Below are positions 26,455 through 35,309 of a DNA stretch of 64,000 nt, piece by piece; position 1 is the first letter of the stretch; each line of letters starts with the position of its first letter. Source of the stretch: Alteracholeplasma palmae J233. GTDB taxonomy: Bacteria > Bacillota_I > Bacilli_A > Acholeplasmatales > Acholeplasmataceae. A model generated the notes under the pieces. That model was not told the origin of the DNA and ran no database searches. It saw nothing but the letters and a program-made list of their open reading frames with translations. Position numbers and translations under genes: made by a program. The stretch lies in contig NC_022538.1 in assembly GCF_000968055.1 (NCBI RefSeq), positions 372,001 to 436,000 of the forward strand. Reading direction: 5' to 3'.

Positions 26455-27525
26455 ATGAAAACTAAAACAAAAGATAATATTACTATTGATGACGTAGCAA
26501 GACTTGCAGGAGTTTCAAAAACTACCATATCTAGATACTTAAACGGCAAATATGAATTTATGTCAAAAGATACAAAAAACAAAATTGAAGAAATTATAAA
26601 AGAATATGATTATATGCCGAGTAATGTTGCTAGAAGTCTTAAAACCAAATCAACAAAGTTAATTGCTTTTGTTGTTTCAGATATAGAAAATGCCTTTGCA
26701 GCACCAACGATTAAATCGATGAATCGAGCACTTTTAAATACAAAATATCATATGATTGTCGCCTCATCTAATGAATCACAGGAACAAGAAAAAAAGTTAA
26801 TTGAGTCTTTGATAGAACAAAGAGTAGATGCGATTTTACTTAATCCAGTTTCATACGATGCTCCTTATATTGAGGAGTTTAATAAAAAAGTTCCAATTAT
26901 TTTAATAGATAGAGGCATTAAAAACCTTAATTTAGATATCGTAGCTAGTGATAGTAGCGAATCTATGCGACAAGCAGTAGAACATGTAAAACTTGCGGGA
27001 TTTTCTGAAATATATGTATTTACAGAGCCATATAGAAATGTGCAACCTAGATTTAGAAGAGTAGAAACATTTAAGACAACATTAAATAAATACGGATACC
27101 TAACTTCTCAAATAGAAGATTTAGTCGTTACTATTGATCCTAAAAAAACAGATAGACTTGAACAAGAACTTTTAAGAGTAATATCTACGACTAAAGTAGG
27201 TACCCCTGCTATCATTTGTACAAATGGTAGGACTTTATTAGCGGTAGCTTTAGCAATTAAAAATCTGGGCATAAGAGTGCCTTATGAATTAGGAATTATG
27301 GGATATGATGACTTTGGTGCTAATACAGCTCATGGTTGGACATTACTTAACAGACCTAGTATTAGTAGTATCTCTCCAAATTGGGATGCACTTGGCACAA
27401 AAGCAATTGAAGTTGTTCAGGAACGTTTAGAAAAGCCGTCAAGCTTAAAAAAAGAAGTAACAACAGAAGTGACTATGATTATTAGAGATAGCACAAAATT
27501 AATAACAACATATAGAGTAGACTAA
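26455..27525 (+). CDS. LacI-family transcriptional regulator
   Basis: A 356-residue repressor. The DNA-binding domain fills residues ~5-60 ('TIDDVARLAGVSKTTISRYLNG' with the hinge 'PSNVARSLKTKSTKLIAFV'). The rest is a periplasmic-binding-protein-like effector domain (GIMGYDDFG, 'ISSISPNWDALGTKA'). It lies between a sugar-acid dehydrogenase and the uxuAB run, just before two LacI-like operators (27645 and 27718). It is therefore probably the local hexuronate repressor, similar in role to KdgR of Bacillus. The effector is unknown but could be 2-keto-3-deoxygluconate. Confidence 0.92.
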   Translation: MKTKTKDNITIDDVARLAGVSKTTISRYLNGKYEFMSKDTKNKIEEIIKEYDYMPSNVARSLKTKSTKLIAFVVSDIENAFAAPTIKSMNRALLNTKYHMIVASSNESQEQEKKLIESLIEQRVDAILLNPVSYDAPYIEEFNKKVPIILIDRGIKNLNLDIVASDSSESMRQAVEHVKLAGFSEIYVFTEPYRNVQPRFRRVETFKTTLNKYGYLTSQIEDLVVTIDPKKTDRLEQELLRVISTTKVGTPAIICTNGRTLLAVALAIKNLGIRVPYELGIMGYDDFGANTAHGWTLLNRPSISSISPNWDALGTKAIEVVQERLEKPSSLKKEVTTEVTMIIRDSTKLITTYRVD

Positions 27526-27753
27526 AATGAAATGTTATGAAAATGAATAGCATTTCATTTTTATTTATGAAAGCCCTTGCAAAATTAAAAAGAATAATGT
27601 ATGATAAAAGAGTAAAAGAGATTTTACTTATTTTTTATAGATGTTGTAAACCGATACACTATAATAAAATAAGTAAAGAAAACACTTTCAAATCAAAATA
27701 TTTTTTTAATTATTTTTGTTAATCGGTTAACTAAAAACATATAGGAGGCTTTT
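27526..27753 (+). promoter_or_regulatory. Operator/promoter region of the hyuA-uxuA-uxuB operon
   Basis: TATAAT at 27660-27665 is a good -10 box, with no clear -35. TGTAAACCGATACA (27645-27658, TGTA...TACA inverted repeat) abuts it. GTTAATCGGTTAAC (27718-27731, GTTAA...TTAAC) lies near the ribosome site. Both share the core AACCGAT (reverse complement ATCGGTT), the AAxCGxTT pattern of LacI-family operators. Their centres are 73 bases apart, about seven helical turns, which favours looping by a tetramer or paired dimers. A 61-codon open frame covers the region but has no family resemblance. AGGAGG precedes the ATG at 27754. Confidence 0.7.
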
Positions 27754-29886
27754 ATGGGAAGAACTGTTAGAATGGGAATTGACGTTGGTGGGACACATAC
27801 AAAAGCAGTAGCAATTGATAATGAAACACACCAAGTAATAGGAAAGTCAAGTGTTAAAACAACACACGATCATAAATCAGGGGTTGCAGCAGGTGTTGTT
27901 GAATCCTTTATGAATTGTTTAAAAGAAAATAAAATTGATCCACAAGATGTTGTCTTTGTGGCTCATAGTACAACTCAAGCAACAAATGCTCTTATTGAAG
28001 GCGATGTGGCAAAAGTTGGTGTTTTAGGAATTGCCAAAGGTGGCATAGAAGCTTTCTTTGCTAAAAAACAAACTAATATGCATGAAATTGATTTAGGTTC
28101 AGGTAAAAAGATTGAAATTATCAATCGATTTGTTAAAACTAAAAAAGCACTTAAGAATCCAGAGAAATTTGGATTTGAAAAAGCTGTAGATGAACTTAAA
28201 AACGAAGGAGCAGAAGTTATAGTCGCCTCACAAGCTTTTGGTGTTGATGGTGTAAACTATGAGAAAAAAGTTGCTGAAATAGCAGAAAAAGTTGGGTTAT
28301 TTCCAACAATGGCTTCAGATATTACTAAATTATACGGATTAACTAGAAGAACTAGAACAGCAGTTATTAATGGTAGTATTTTACCTAAAATGCTTGATAC
28401 AGCTAACTCTACTGAACAATCAGTAAGGGCAGCCAATGTTCACGTACCTTTAATGATTATGCGTGGCGATGGGGGAGTTATGGAAATCGCTGAAATGAAA
28501 AAAAGACCGGTTTTAACTATGTTATCTGGTCCAGCTGCTTCAGTTATGGGATCATTAATGTATTTAAGAGCATCCAATGGTGTTTACTTTGAAGTTGGTG
28601 GAACAACCACTAATATCGGAGTTATTAAAAATGGTAGACCAGCAATTGATTATTCTCAAGTAGGGAAGCATAGAACATATATTAGTTCTCTTGATGTGAA
28701 AATTTTGGGTTGTGCTGGTGGTTCTATGGTAAGAGCTAATAAAGAGGGTGTCATTGATGTAGGACCAAGAAGCGCGCATATTGCAGGGCTAGACTATTCA
28801 GTTTATACTAAACCATCAGAAATTGTTAACCCAAAAGTAGAATTCTTTTCTCCAAAACCTGGGGATCCAAGTGATTATGTTGCGGTTAGATTAGAAAATG
28901 GAAAAAGAGTGACAATTACTAATTCATGTGCAGCTAACGTTTTAGGCTTGGTGACAAAAGAACACTTCTCATATGGTGAAGTAGAATCAGCAAGAAAAGC
29001 AATTGGTGCCCTTGCAGAATACTGTAATACAACAGTTGAAGATATCGCTACTCAAATTATGGAACGTGCTTATGCAAAAATTGAACCAGTTATTTTAGGC
29101 TTAGCAGAAAAATATAAGTTAGAAAAAGATCAAATTACTCTAGTTGGTGTAGGTGGTGGAGCAGCTTCTCTAATTATTTATTTTGCTAATAAAATGGGAT
29201 TAAACTATAGTATTCCTGAAAATGCAGAAGTTATTTCATCTATTGGGGTAGCACTTGCAATGGTTCGTGATGTTGTAGAAAGAGTCATTCCATCTCCATC
29301 AAAAGAAGAAATTAAAGCAATTAAACTAGAAGCAATGAATAAAGCAATCGAAAGTGGAGCAACCCCTGACAGTGTTGAAGTTCATATTGATATTGACCCT
29401 CAAACTTCTAAAGTTACGGCAATCGCTACAGGTTCTACTGAAGTAAAAACTTCTAGCACAATGAAAGAACTAAGTGAAAAAGAAGCTTTAGAGTTAGCCG
29501 CAAAAGATTTAAGAACAACTGAGAAAGAAGTTAAATTGGAAACTAAAACAAAATACTTTTATGTTTTTGAAAAAGATAACAAAAGCGGAAGAGCACTTCG
29601 TATTATTGATAAAAAAGGGTTTATTAGAGTCCAAAGAGGAAATGGGATATCTGTTAAAACAACAGTTGAAAATTACTTAGAAGTAGTGAAAGACTTATGG
29701 GAAAAGATGGCATCTTATCAAGCAGAAGTAATATTAAGACCTGATTATTATGTTTGTGCAGGACCGAGATTAATGGATTTTTCTAGTATTCACTTTGAAC
29801 AATTAGCTTTATTAATGGATACTCAATTATCAGACTTAGACGAAAATGAAGAAGTAATTATTATTGCGGCAAACGCAGAAGTATAA
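27754..29886 (+). CDS. HyuA-like hydantoinase/oxoprolinase family protein, stand-alone
   Basis: A 710-residue protein of the hydantoinase A/oxoprolinase family, with the ASKHA ATP-binding fold. The phosphate loop 'GIDVGGTHTKAVAID' is near the N-terminus; 'LSGPAASVMG' and 'FEVGGTTTNIGVI' are central; 'VGVGGGAASLI' is near residue 470. Members hydrolyse cyclic amides in an ATP-dependent manner (hydantoin, 5-oxoproline) or activate acetone with a HyuB partner. No HyuB gene is visible here. It is the first gene of the operon with uxuA and uxuB behind LacI-like operators, an unusual setting. The substrate is unknown; a lactam or lactone of a sugar acid is possible. Confidence 0.88.
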   Translation: MGRTVRMGIDVGGTHTKAVAIDNETHQVIGKSSVKTTHDHKSGVAAGVVESFMNCLKENKIDPQDVVFVAHSTTQATNALIEGDVAKVGVLGIAKGGIEAFFAKKQTNMHEIDLGSGKKIEIINRFVKTKKALKNPEKFGFEKAVDELKNEGAEVIVASQAFGVDGVNYEKKVAEIAEKVGLFPTMASDITKLYGLTRRTRTAVINGSILPKMLDTANSTEQSVRAANVHVPLMIMRGDGGVMEIAEMKKRPVLTMLSGPAASVMGSLMYLRASNGVYFEVGGTTTNIGVIKNGRPAIDYSQVGKHRTYISSLDVKILGCAGGSMVRANKEGVIDVGPRSAHIAGLDYSVYTKPSEIVNPKVEFFSPKPGDPSDYVAVRLENGKRVTITNSCAANVLGLVTKEHFSYGEVESARKAIGALAEYCNTTVEDIATQIMERAYAKIEPVILGLAEKYKLEKDQITLVGVGGGAASLIIYFANKMGLNYSIPENAEVISSIGVALAMVRDVVERVIPSPSKEEIKAIKLEAMNKAIESGATPDSVEVHIDIDPQTSKVTAIATGSTEVKTSSTMKELSEKEALELAAKDLRTTEKEVKLETKTKYFYVFEKDNKSGRALRIIDKKGFIRVQRGNGISVKTTVENYLEVVKDLWEKMASYQAEVILRPDYYVCAGPRLMDFSSIHFEQLALLMDTQLSDLDENEEVIIIAANAEV

Positions 29887-29901
29887 AAGGAGGATATAAG
29901 A

Positions 29902-30969
29902 ATGAAAATGACATTTAGATGGTTTGGTAAAAAATTTGATTCAGTATCACTTGAACAAATTAGACAAGTTCCTGGTGTAACGGGTGTAATAACTACTTTA
30001 TATGATACTAAACCAGGTGAGGTTTGGAGTAAAGAAAAAATTGCTAGTCTAAAAAAAGAAGTCGAACAATCAGGACTTAAAATTGAAGGGATTGAAAGTG
30101 TTAATATTCATGATGATATTAAGACTGGTGGTAAAAATAGAGATTTATATATTAAAAACTATATTACTACTTTAGAAAACTTAGCTGCTAATGATATTAG
30201 ACTCGTATGTTATAATTTTATGCCTGTATTTGATTGGACAAGATCAGATTTGGCAAAAGTTAGAAAAGATGGTTCAACTGTCTTATCATATGATCAAGAA
30301 TTAGTTGATAAAATCGATCCGGATAACATGTTTGATTCTATATCAGAAAAAGCAAACGGTTTCATTCTTCCTGGATGGGAGCCTGAAAGAATGGAAAGAA
30401 TCAAATCACTATTTAAAGAGTATGAACATATTGATGAAAATCAATTATTTGAAAATCTTGTATACTTCCTTGAAAAAATAATGCCTACATGTGATAAATA
30501 TAATATTGATATGGCAATTCACCCAGATGATCCAGCATGGAAAGTATTTGGCTTATCAAGAATTATTAACAGTAAAGACAATCTATTAAAACTAATGAAA
30601 AGAGTCAATAATCCTCATAATGGAGTGACATTCTGTTCTGGTTCTTTAGGGTCAAATCCTAAAAATGATTTAGTAGATATTATTCACAGTTTAAAAGGTA
30701 GAATTCATTTTGCTCATCTAAGAAACATTATTTACTTAGGAGAAAAGAAGTTTGATGAAGCTGCACATTTATCAAGTGATGGATCACTTGATATGTACCA
30801 AATTGTAAAAGCACTATATGATATTGGTTTTGATGGACCTATTAGACCAGATCATGGTAGAGCAGTTTGGAATGAGGTTTCAATGCCGGGTTATGGTTTA
30901 TATGATAGAGCTATGGGAGCTACTTATTTAAATGGATTATGGGAAGCTATCTCTAAATCTGGAAAGTAG
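29902..30969 (+). CDS. uxuA: Mannonate dehydratase
   Basis: UxuA dehydrates D-mannonate to 2-keto-3-deoxy-D-gluconate in hexuronate catabolism. The 355-residue protein has the family N-terminus 'MTFRWFGKKFDSVSLEQIRQVPGV', 'CYNFMPVFDWTR', 'GWEPERMERIKSLF', 'AIHPDDP', 'CSGSLGS' and 'RPDHGR', all conserved in UxuA (a metal-binding TIM-barrel enzyme). AAGGAGG lies just before the ATG, 15 bases after the HyuA-like gene. It is followed at once by UxuB, which makes its substrate. The KDG kinase and aldolase needed next are not in the window. Confidence 0.97.
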   Translation: MKMTFRWFGKKFDSVSLEQIRQVPGVTGVITTLYDTKPGEVWSKEKIASLKKEVEQSGLKIEGIESVNIHDDIKTGGKNRDLYIKNYITTLENLAANDIRLVCYNFMPVFDWTRSDLAKVRKDGSTVLSYDQELVDKIDPDNMFDSISEKANGFILPGWEPERMERIKSLFKEYEHIDENQLFENLVYFLEKIMPTCDKYNIDMAIHPDDPAWKVFGLSRIINSKDNLLKLMKRVNNPHNGVTFCSGSLGSNPKNDLVDIIHSLKGRIHFAHLRNIIYLGEKKFDEAAHLSSDGSLDMYQIVKALYDIGFDGPIRPDHGRAVWNEVSMPGYGLYDRAMGATYLNGLWEAISKSGK

Positions 30970-30976
30970 GTAAAAA

Positions 30977-32578
30977 ATGAAACTAAAACTAAGTGATATA
31001 TCTAATCCAGAATATAAAACTAAAAACTATAAACTACCGCAATATGATATTAATAAAGTTAGAAAAAATACACATAAAAATCCGACATGGATTCACTTTG
31101 GCGCAGGGAATATATTTAGAGCCTTTTTAGCAAAACTCCAACAACATCTATTAAATCAAAAACTAACTGATAAAGGAATTATAGTTGCTGAAGGATTTGA
31201 TTATGAAATCATAGATAAAATCTTTAAACCATATGATTTATTGACACTAGCAGTAGAACTAAAATCAGATGGAACAGTTGATAAAGAAGTGATTGCATCT
31301 ATGACAGAAGGCTTAAAGTTTGATCCTATGTTTAAAGATGATTTTAAAAGATTAGTTACAGTCTTTGAAAATGATAGTTTAGAAATTGCTTCTTTCACTA
31401 TTACTGAAAAAGGCTATGAATTGAAAAATAATCAAAATCAATATTATCCATTAGTGTTAGATGATTTTAAAAATGGTACTAAAGAGCCTAAAAGTTATTT
31501 AGGTAAAGTAGTTTACCTACTATTAAAAAGATTTAATAAAAATAAAAAACCACTTACATTAGTGAGTATGGATAATTATTCTCATAATGGAACCAAACTT
31601 AAAAACTCTATCTTAGACATTGCAAAAAACTGGGAAAAAGAAAATCTAGTAGGAAAAGACTTTATCGATTACCTAGAAAATAGTATTTCTTATCCATGGA
31701 CAATGATAGATAAGATTACACCAAGACCTGATGAAAAAGTTGCACAATTGCTAAAACAAGAAAATTTCTTAGATATTGAAACAATCGTTACAGAAAAACA
31801 TACATATGTTGCACCTTATGTAAATGCAGAAGAAACTGAATATTTAGTAGTAGAAGATAACTTTAAAAATGGAAGACCGAGTTTAGAAAAAGTAGGTGTT
31901 ATTTTTACCACACAAGAAACAGTGGATAAAGTAGAAAAAATGAAAGTTTCAACTTGCTTAAATCCACTACATACAGCACTTGCGATATATGGATGTCTCT
32001 TAGGTTTTACTAAGATTTCAGATGAAATGAAAGACCCGGCACTTGTATCTATGATTAAAAAAATAGGATATGAAGAAGGATTAAAAGTAGTAGTTGATCC
32101 TAAGATTATTAATCCTAAAGCATTTATAGATCAAGTAATTAATAAAAGGTTACCTAACCCATTTATGCCAGATACACCGCAGAGAATAGCAACAGATACT
32201 TCTCAAAAAATATCCATTAGATTTGGGCAAACAATTAAAGCATATATTAAAGATCCAAATTTAGATGAAAAAGATCTTAAAGTTATTCCGCTTGTTTTAG
32301 CAGGATGGATTAGATATTTAATGGGAATTGATGATGCAGGTAATAAGTTTACTGTTAGTCCTGATCCTTTATATCCTGAACTTTACGAACATGTAAAGGA
32401 TATTAAACTAGGAGATAAAATTCACCTAGAAAAAATAGAATATCTACTTGCTGATGAAAAAGTATTTGGACTAGACTTAACAAAGACCCAATTAGCACCT
32501 ATGATTATTGATTATTTTAATGAACTTAACCAAGGAAAAAATGCAGTAAAAAGAACCTTGGATAAGTACTTATTGTAA
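30977..32578 (+). CDS. uxuB: Fructuronate reductase (mannitol dehydrogenase family)
   Basis: UxuB reduces D-fructuronate to D-mannonate with NADH. The 533-residue protein has the dinucleotide motif 'WIHFGAGNIFRAFLA' (residues ~38-52) and the polyol-dehydrogenase catalytic pattern 'KMKVSTCLNPLHTALA', which provides the active-site Lys, Asn and His. 'SMDNYSHNGTKL' is also conserved. The ATG follows uxuA after seven bases with an AGG ribosome site in the overlap region. Uronate isomerase (uxaC), which makes fructuronate, is not seen in the window. Confidence 0.95.
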   Translation: MKLKLSDISNPEYKTKNYKLPQYDINKVRKNTHKNPTWIHFGAGNIFRAFLAKLQQHLLNQKLTDKGIIVAEGFDYEIIDKIFKPYDLLTLAVELKSDGTVDKEVIASMTEGLKFDPMFKDDFKRLVTVFENDSLEIASFTITEKGYELKNNQNQYYPLVLDDFKNGTKEPKSYLGKVVYLLLKRFNKNKKPLTLVSMDNYSHNGTKLKNSILDIAKNWEKENLVGKDFIDYLENSISYPWTMIDKITPRPDEKVAQLLKQENFLDIETIVTEKHTYVAPYVNAEETEYLVVEDNFKNGRPSLEKVGVIFTTQETVDKVEKMKVSTCLNPLHTALAIYGCLLGFTKISDEMKDPALVSMIKKIGYEEGLKVVVDPKIINPKAFIDQVINKRLPNPFMPDTPQRIATDTSQKISIRFGQTIKAYIKDPNLDEKDLKVIPLVLAGWIRYLMGIDDAGNKFTVSPDPLYPELYEHVKDIKLGDKIHLEKIEYLLADEKVFGLDLTKTQLAPMIIDYFNELNQGKNAVKRTLDKYLL

Positions 32579-32673
32579 AAAAAATGAATAAAAAGGTGGG
32601 GGTAAAATTTTACTAATAATATTAAAACTCTTTTCATAAACTAAAAAAACAAAAAAAATAAGGAGAAAAATGT

Positions 32674-34176
32674 ATGGAGAGATTACTACAAGTAGTAAAC
32701 ACATTTGCGACAGTCACACAAGGTTCAGGATTACACATATATGCTATTATTGCAACAGTGTTACTATTAATCAGTTTAGTTGGATTTATTTATTATTGTG
32801 TTAAAGGTGGAAACCTTATTATTGGTTTATTTATAACAGCAACATTCTGGTTTTTACTAGGGGTTACCTATTCACTTTGGAGTGCGAGTGTTAACTCGCA
32901 AATAGAAAGTTTCAAAGATGCATGGAACATTTTTGCAGGTAATCTTAATTTAGTCTTTAGCGATGGACCAATCAACTACGGGACAACTACAACAGTTATT
33001 ATATTTGCTAGCTGGTTTGGTAGAGTAATTGTTGATACTGGTATTGCTAAAGCCTTAATCAAGAAAGTAGTAGAGTTATCTGGTGATATGCAACTTGTTA
33101 CAGTGATTGTATTATCAATTGTAACAGCTTTACTATTTACAAGTATTTTTGGACCTGGTAGTGTTATGGCAATAGGTGCAATCATTCTTCCAATTTTATT
33201 AACTATTGGAGTCAATAAGAAAGTAGCAGTAGGATCATTTTTAATGGCAGTTGCTGCAGGGATGTATGTAAATAAAGGATTCTCAATTCAGTTTTCAACT
33301 AACCCATTCTTTGAACAAATTTGGAGTATCCCTGGGTTTGCATCAGACTTTACTGTCTTTACATGGTTAGCGTTTTTAGTACACGTTGTCTTTATGATAG
33401 GATTTATCGTATTTAATATGTATTTTGCAAAAGATAAGATTAAATCATGGGCAATGGCAGATGATGGAATGGAAAAGGAAGTTAAAGGTATTTCATTTAT
33501 CGTACCATTTATTCCAGCAATTATCTCATTAACAATAGCAATTATTAATATGTTTTTACCAGCAAACGTTCAACCAACAGCAACATCACCAGGGGTTATT
33601 AATCAAATAACTGATGTTGCTGCTATTACATCCTTTGTAATAGGTATTATATTAGGACTTGCCCTAACAGGAAACTTAAAAACATATAAGAAAGCAATTG
33701 AAACATCTCAAAAAACTTTATTTAATGGTATCTCAGATGTTGCTTTACTAATTGGTATGTTATTAGTACTTAACATGTTCTCAACAGCAGCAAGTAAGCT
33801 TGCCGCACCTATTTTCCAAACTGCATTAGGTGATTCTTTAAATGGATTAGCTAATAATCCAATATGGATTGTAGTGGCATTTGCTATCTTAGCTCCACTT
33901 GCCTTATTTAGAGGACCATTCATGGTCTGGGGTTCAGGAATCGCATTAGTAACTGTTATGTCCACATTCATACCAGCTACAACACCATTATTATTAGTAT
34001 TATTCTATGTTCAACCAGTAGCAATCGTTGCGCAAAGTTGTCCAACGCAATCTTGGGGTATGTGGGCATTATCATATGCTAAATATGAGCCTAATACATT
34101 TATTAAAACAAATATTCCTTGGGCATGGGCAATCTGTGCGATTAACATATTCTTAGCATACTTTATCTTAATGTAA
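32674..34176 (+). CDS. Ion-transporter superfamily permease, first copy
   Basis: A 500-residue membrane protein with about twelve helices, resembling the IT superfamily (GntP/CitMHS-like sugar-acid and carboxylate carriers). It is clearly paralogous to the permease at 35310: 'DGPINYGTTTTVIIFASWFG' against 'DGPQGYGASILTNIFFGAFF', then 'VMAIGAIILPILLTIG' against 'VMAIAVIVLPILLTIG' and a shared 'FRGP' segment. The position after uxuB suggests uptake of glucuronate, fructuronate or aldonates, but the substrate is inferred. A 95-base gap with no terminator separates it from uxuB; AAGGAG precedes the ATG. It is the first gene of a three-gene module repeated downstream. Confidence 0.83.
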   Translation: MERLLQVVNTFATVTQGSGLHIYAIIATVLLLISLVGFIYYCVKGGNLIIGLFITATFWFLLGVTYSLWSASVNSQIESFKDAWNIFAGNLNLVFSDGPINYGTTTTVIIFASWFGRVIVDTGIAKALIKKVVELSGDMQLVTVIVLSIVTALLFTSIFGPGSVMAIGAIILPILLTIGVNKKVAVGSFLMAVAAGMYVNKGFSIQFSTNPFFEQIWSIPGFASDFTVFTWLAFLVHVVFMIGFIVFNMYFAKDKIKSWAMADDGMEKEVKGISFIVPFIPAIISLTIAIINMFLPANVQPTATSPGVINQITDVAAITSFVIGIILGLALTGNLKTYKKAIETSQKTLFNGISDVALLIGMLLVLNMFSTAASKLAAPIFQTALGDSLNGLANNPIWIVVAFAILAPLALFRGPFMVWGSGIALVTVMSTFIPATTPLLLVLFYVQPVAIVAQSCPTQSWGMWALSYAKYEPNTFIKTNIPWAWAICAINIFLAYFILM

Positions 34177-34189
34177 GGAGAAATAAAAA

Positions 34190-34789
34190 ATGACTAAAGT
34201 GGATAATATCAAAGTGATAATAGAAAGACCTGATTTTGATTGGTACGAAGAAATGGTAAAAAGTTCAACTTTTGGGAAAAAGATTACCAAAGATCAAAGA
34301 GAAGTATTTATTAAAAAAGCGATGGAACAGGCAGAAAAATTCAAGAATAAGCTTATCAGTGAATACGGAAATAAAGAGCCAATGGGTTATATTATTACCT
34401 TTGATATACCACTTGAGTATAAAAAAGAAGAACCTACATATGGATATCAGTATTTAGGCTATTATAGAACTAAAAATAAATCGATTGCAGTTAATTATAC
34501 AACCCTTAATCTTATACAAAAAAAGTGTAAGGAAAAAGGATTTAATGAAGTTGAAATCGATAAAATAAAAGATACTGTTTTAATGCATGAACTTTTTCAC
34601 TACCTAGAAGATTTATTTCCTAGTGATTATACTAAAGAAAAGCATTTTGAAACAAAAACTTTTGGATTATTTAAAAGTAAAATTAACTTATCAATTATAA
34701 GCGAAATTACAGCTGTTCATTTTTCAAAGTTAATGACAAAACTAAAACATAGTCCCAAAGTGTATGAATATATTTATAAAAAATATTGA
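34190..34789 (+). CDS. HExxH protein (M78/ImmA-like metallopeptidase), first copy
   Basis: A 199-residue soluble protein with no signal peptide. 'LMHELFHYLED' places H133, E134 and H137, the zinc-peptidase motif; 'ISEITAVHFSK' puts a candidate third ligand Glu at 172, 35 residues after H137. The same arrangement occurs in the protein at 36890, so they are homologues. The pattern resembles IrrE/ImmA (M78), where HExxH is followed by an 'E..A..FA' helix. AAGGAG lies 13 bases before the ATG, directly after the permease gene. I do not know its target; cleavage of a regulator or of the neighbouring membrane protein are guesses. Confidence 0.7.
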   Translation: MTKVDNIKVIIERPDFDWYEEMVKSSTFGKKITKDQREVFIKKAMEQAEKFKNKLISEYGNKEPMGYIITFDIPLEYKKEEPTYGYQYLGYYRTKNKSIAVNYTTLNLIQKKCKEKGFNEVEIDKIKDTVLMHELFHYLEDLFPSDYTKEKHFETKTFGLFKSKINLSIISEITAVHFSKLMTKLKHSPKVYEYIYKKY

Positions 34790-34806
34790 CAAAAACGAGG
34801 TACTTT

Positions 34807-35235
34807 ATGGAAATATTAGGAAAAAAAAGTAATGCAGCATACTATTTAAATATTATATTAATCGCAGTCATATTTTTGTCTGCGGTTTTTTTATTTATTA
34901 TTGGGTTTTTAAAAATAGATGAGCTTTCAACAATATTATTTATAGCCATTTTAGCGCTATTTGTTATAGCTCCTATAAAAGAAATTCAATTATCAAAAAA
35001 GAGAAATGAAGTGATTATATTTAAAAAAGGAAATAATGTTTCTGTTACTAATCTTAAAAATGAAGTTTTGAAATTAAATGAAATAAATATTATAAATGTT
35101 AAGAAGTACAAAATACCATTTCTTAGTTTTGGAACATTAATGTTTTATACAGAAACTAAAAAAGTAAAATGTTCATATATTAAAAAGGTAGATGAAGTAT
35201 ATGATTATTTTAAAAAAGAAGTTATCAGTCTTTAA
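34807..35235 (+). CDS. Two-helix membrane protein with cytosolic C-terminal domain
   Basis: A 142-residue protein. Two helices lie at about residues 13-36 and 43-60. A soluble C-terminal domain of ~75 residues is mostly beta (such as 'NEVIIFKKGNNVSVTNLKNE' and 'FLSFGTLMFYTETKKVKC'), which resembles the small bacterial PH-like domains of membrane proteins (YdbT/bPH2 type), though the match is weak. I start at the ATG at 34807, with ACGAGG upstream. It directly follows the HExxH gene, as a smaller two-helix protein does in the second copy of the module. Function unknown. Confidence 0.68.
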   Translation: MEILGKKSNAAYYLNIILIAVIFLSAVFLFIIGFLKIDELSTILFIAILALFVIAPIKEIQLSKKRNEVIIFKKGNNVSVTNLKNEVLKLNEINIINVKKYKIPFLSFGTLMFYTETKKVKCSYIKKVDEVYDYFKKEVISL

Positions 35236-35309
35236 TATTTTAAAAGAAGAAAGGAGAGTAAAAATTATTGTAGTAGTTAAGCAACAAAAAAACAAAAGGA
35301 GAGAAAAAT

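Noticed and set aside
27537-27722. A 61-codon open frame between the LacI gene and the HyuA-like gene
   Set aside because: It covers the operon's -10 box and most of the operator region, has no good ribosome site, and its product looks like translated AT-rich regulatory DNA.
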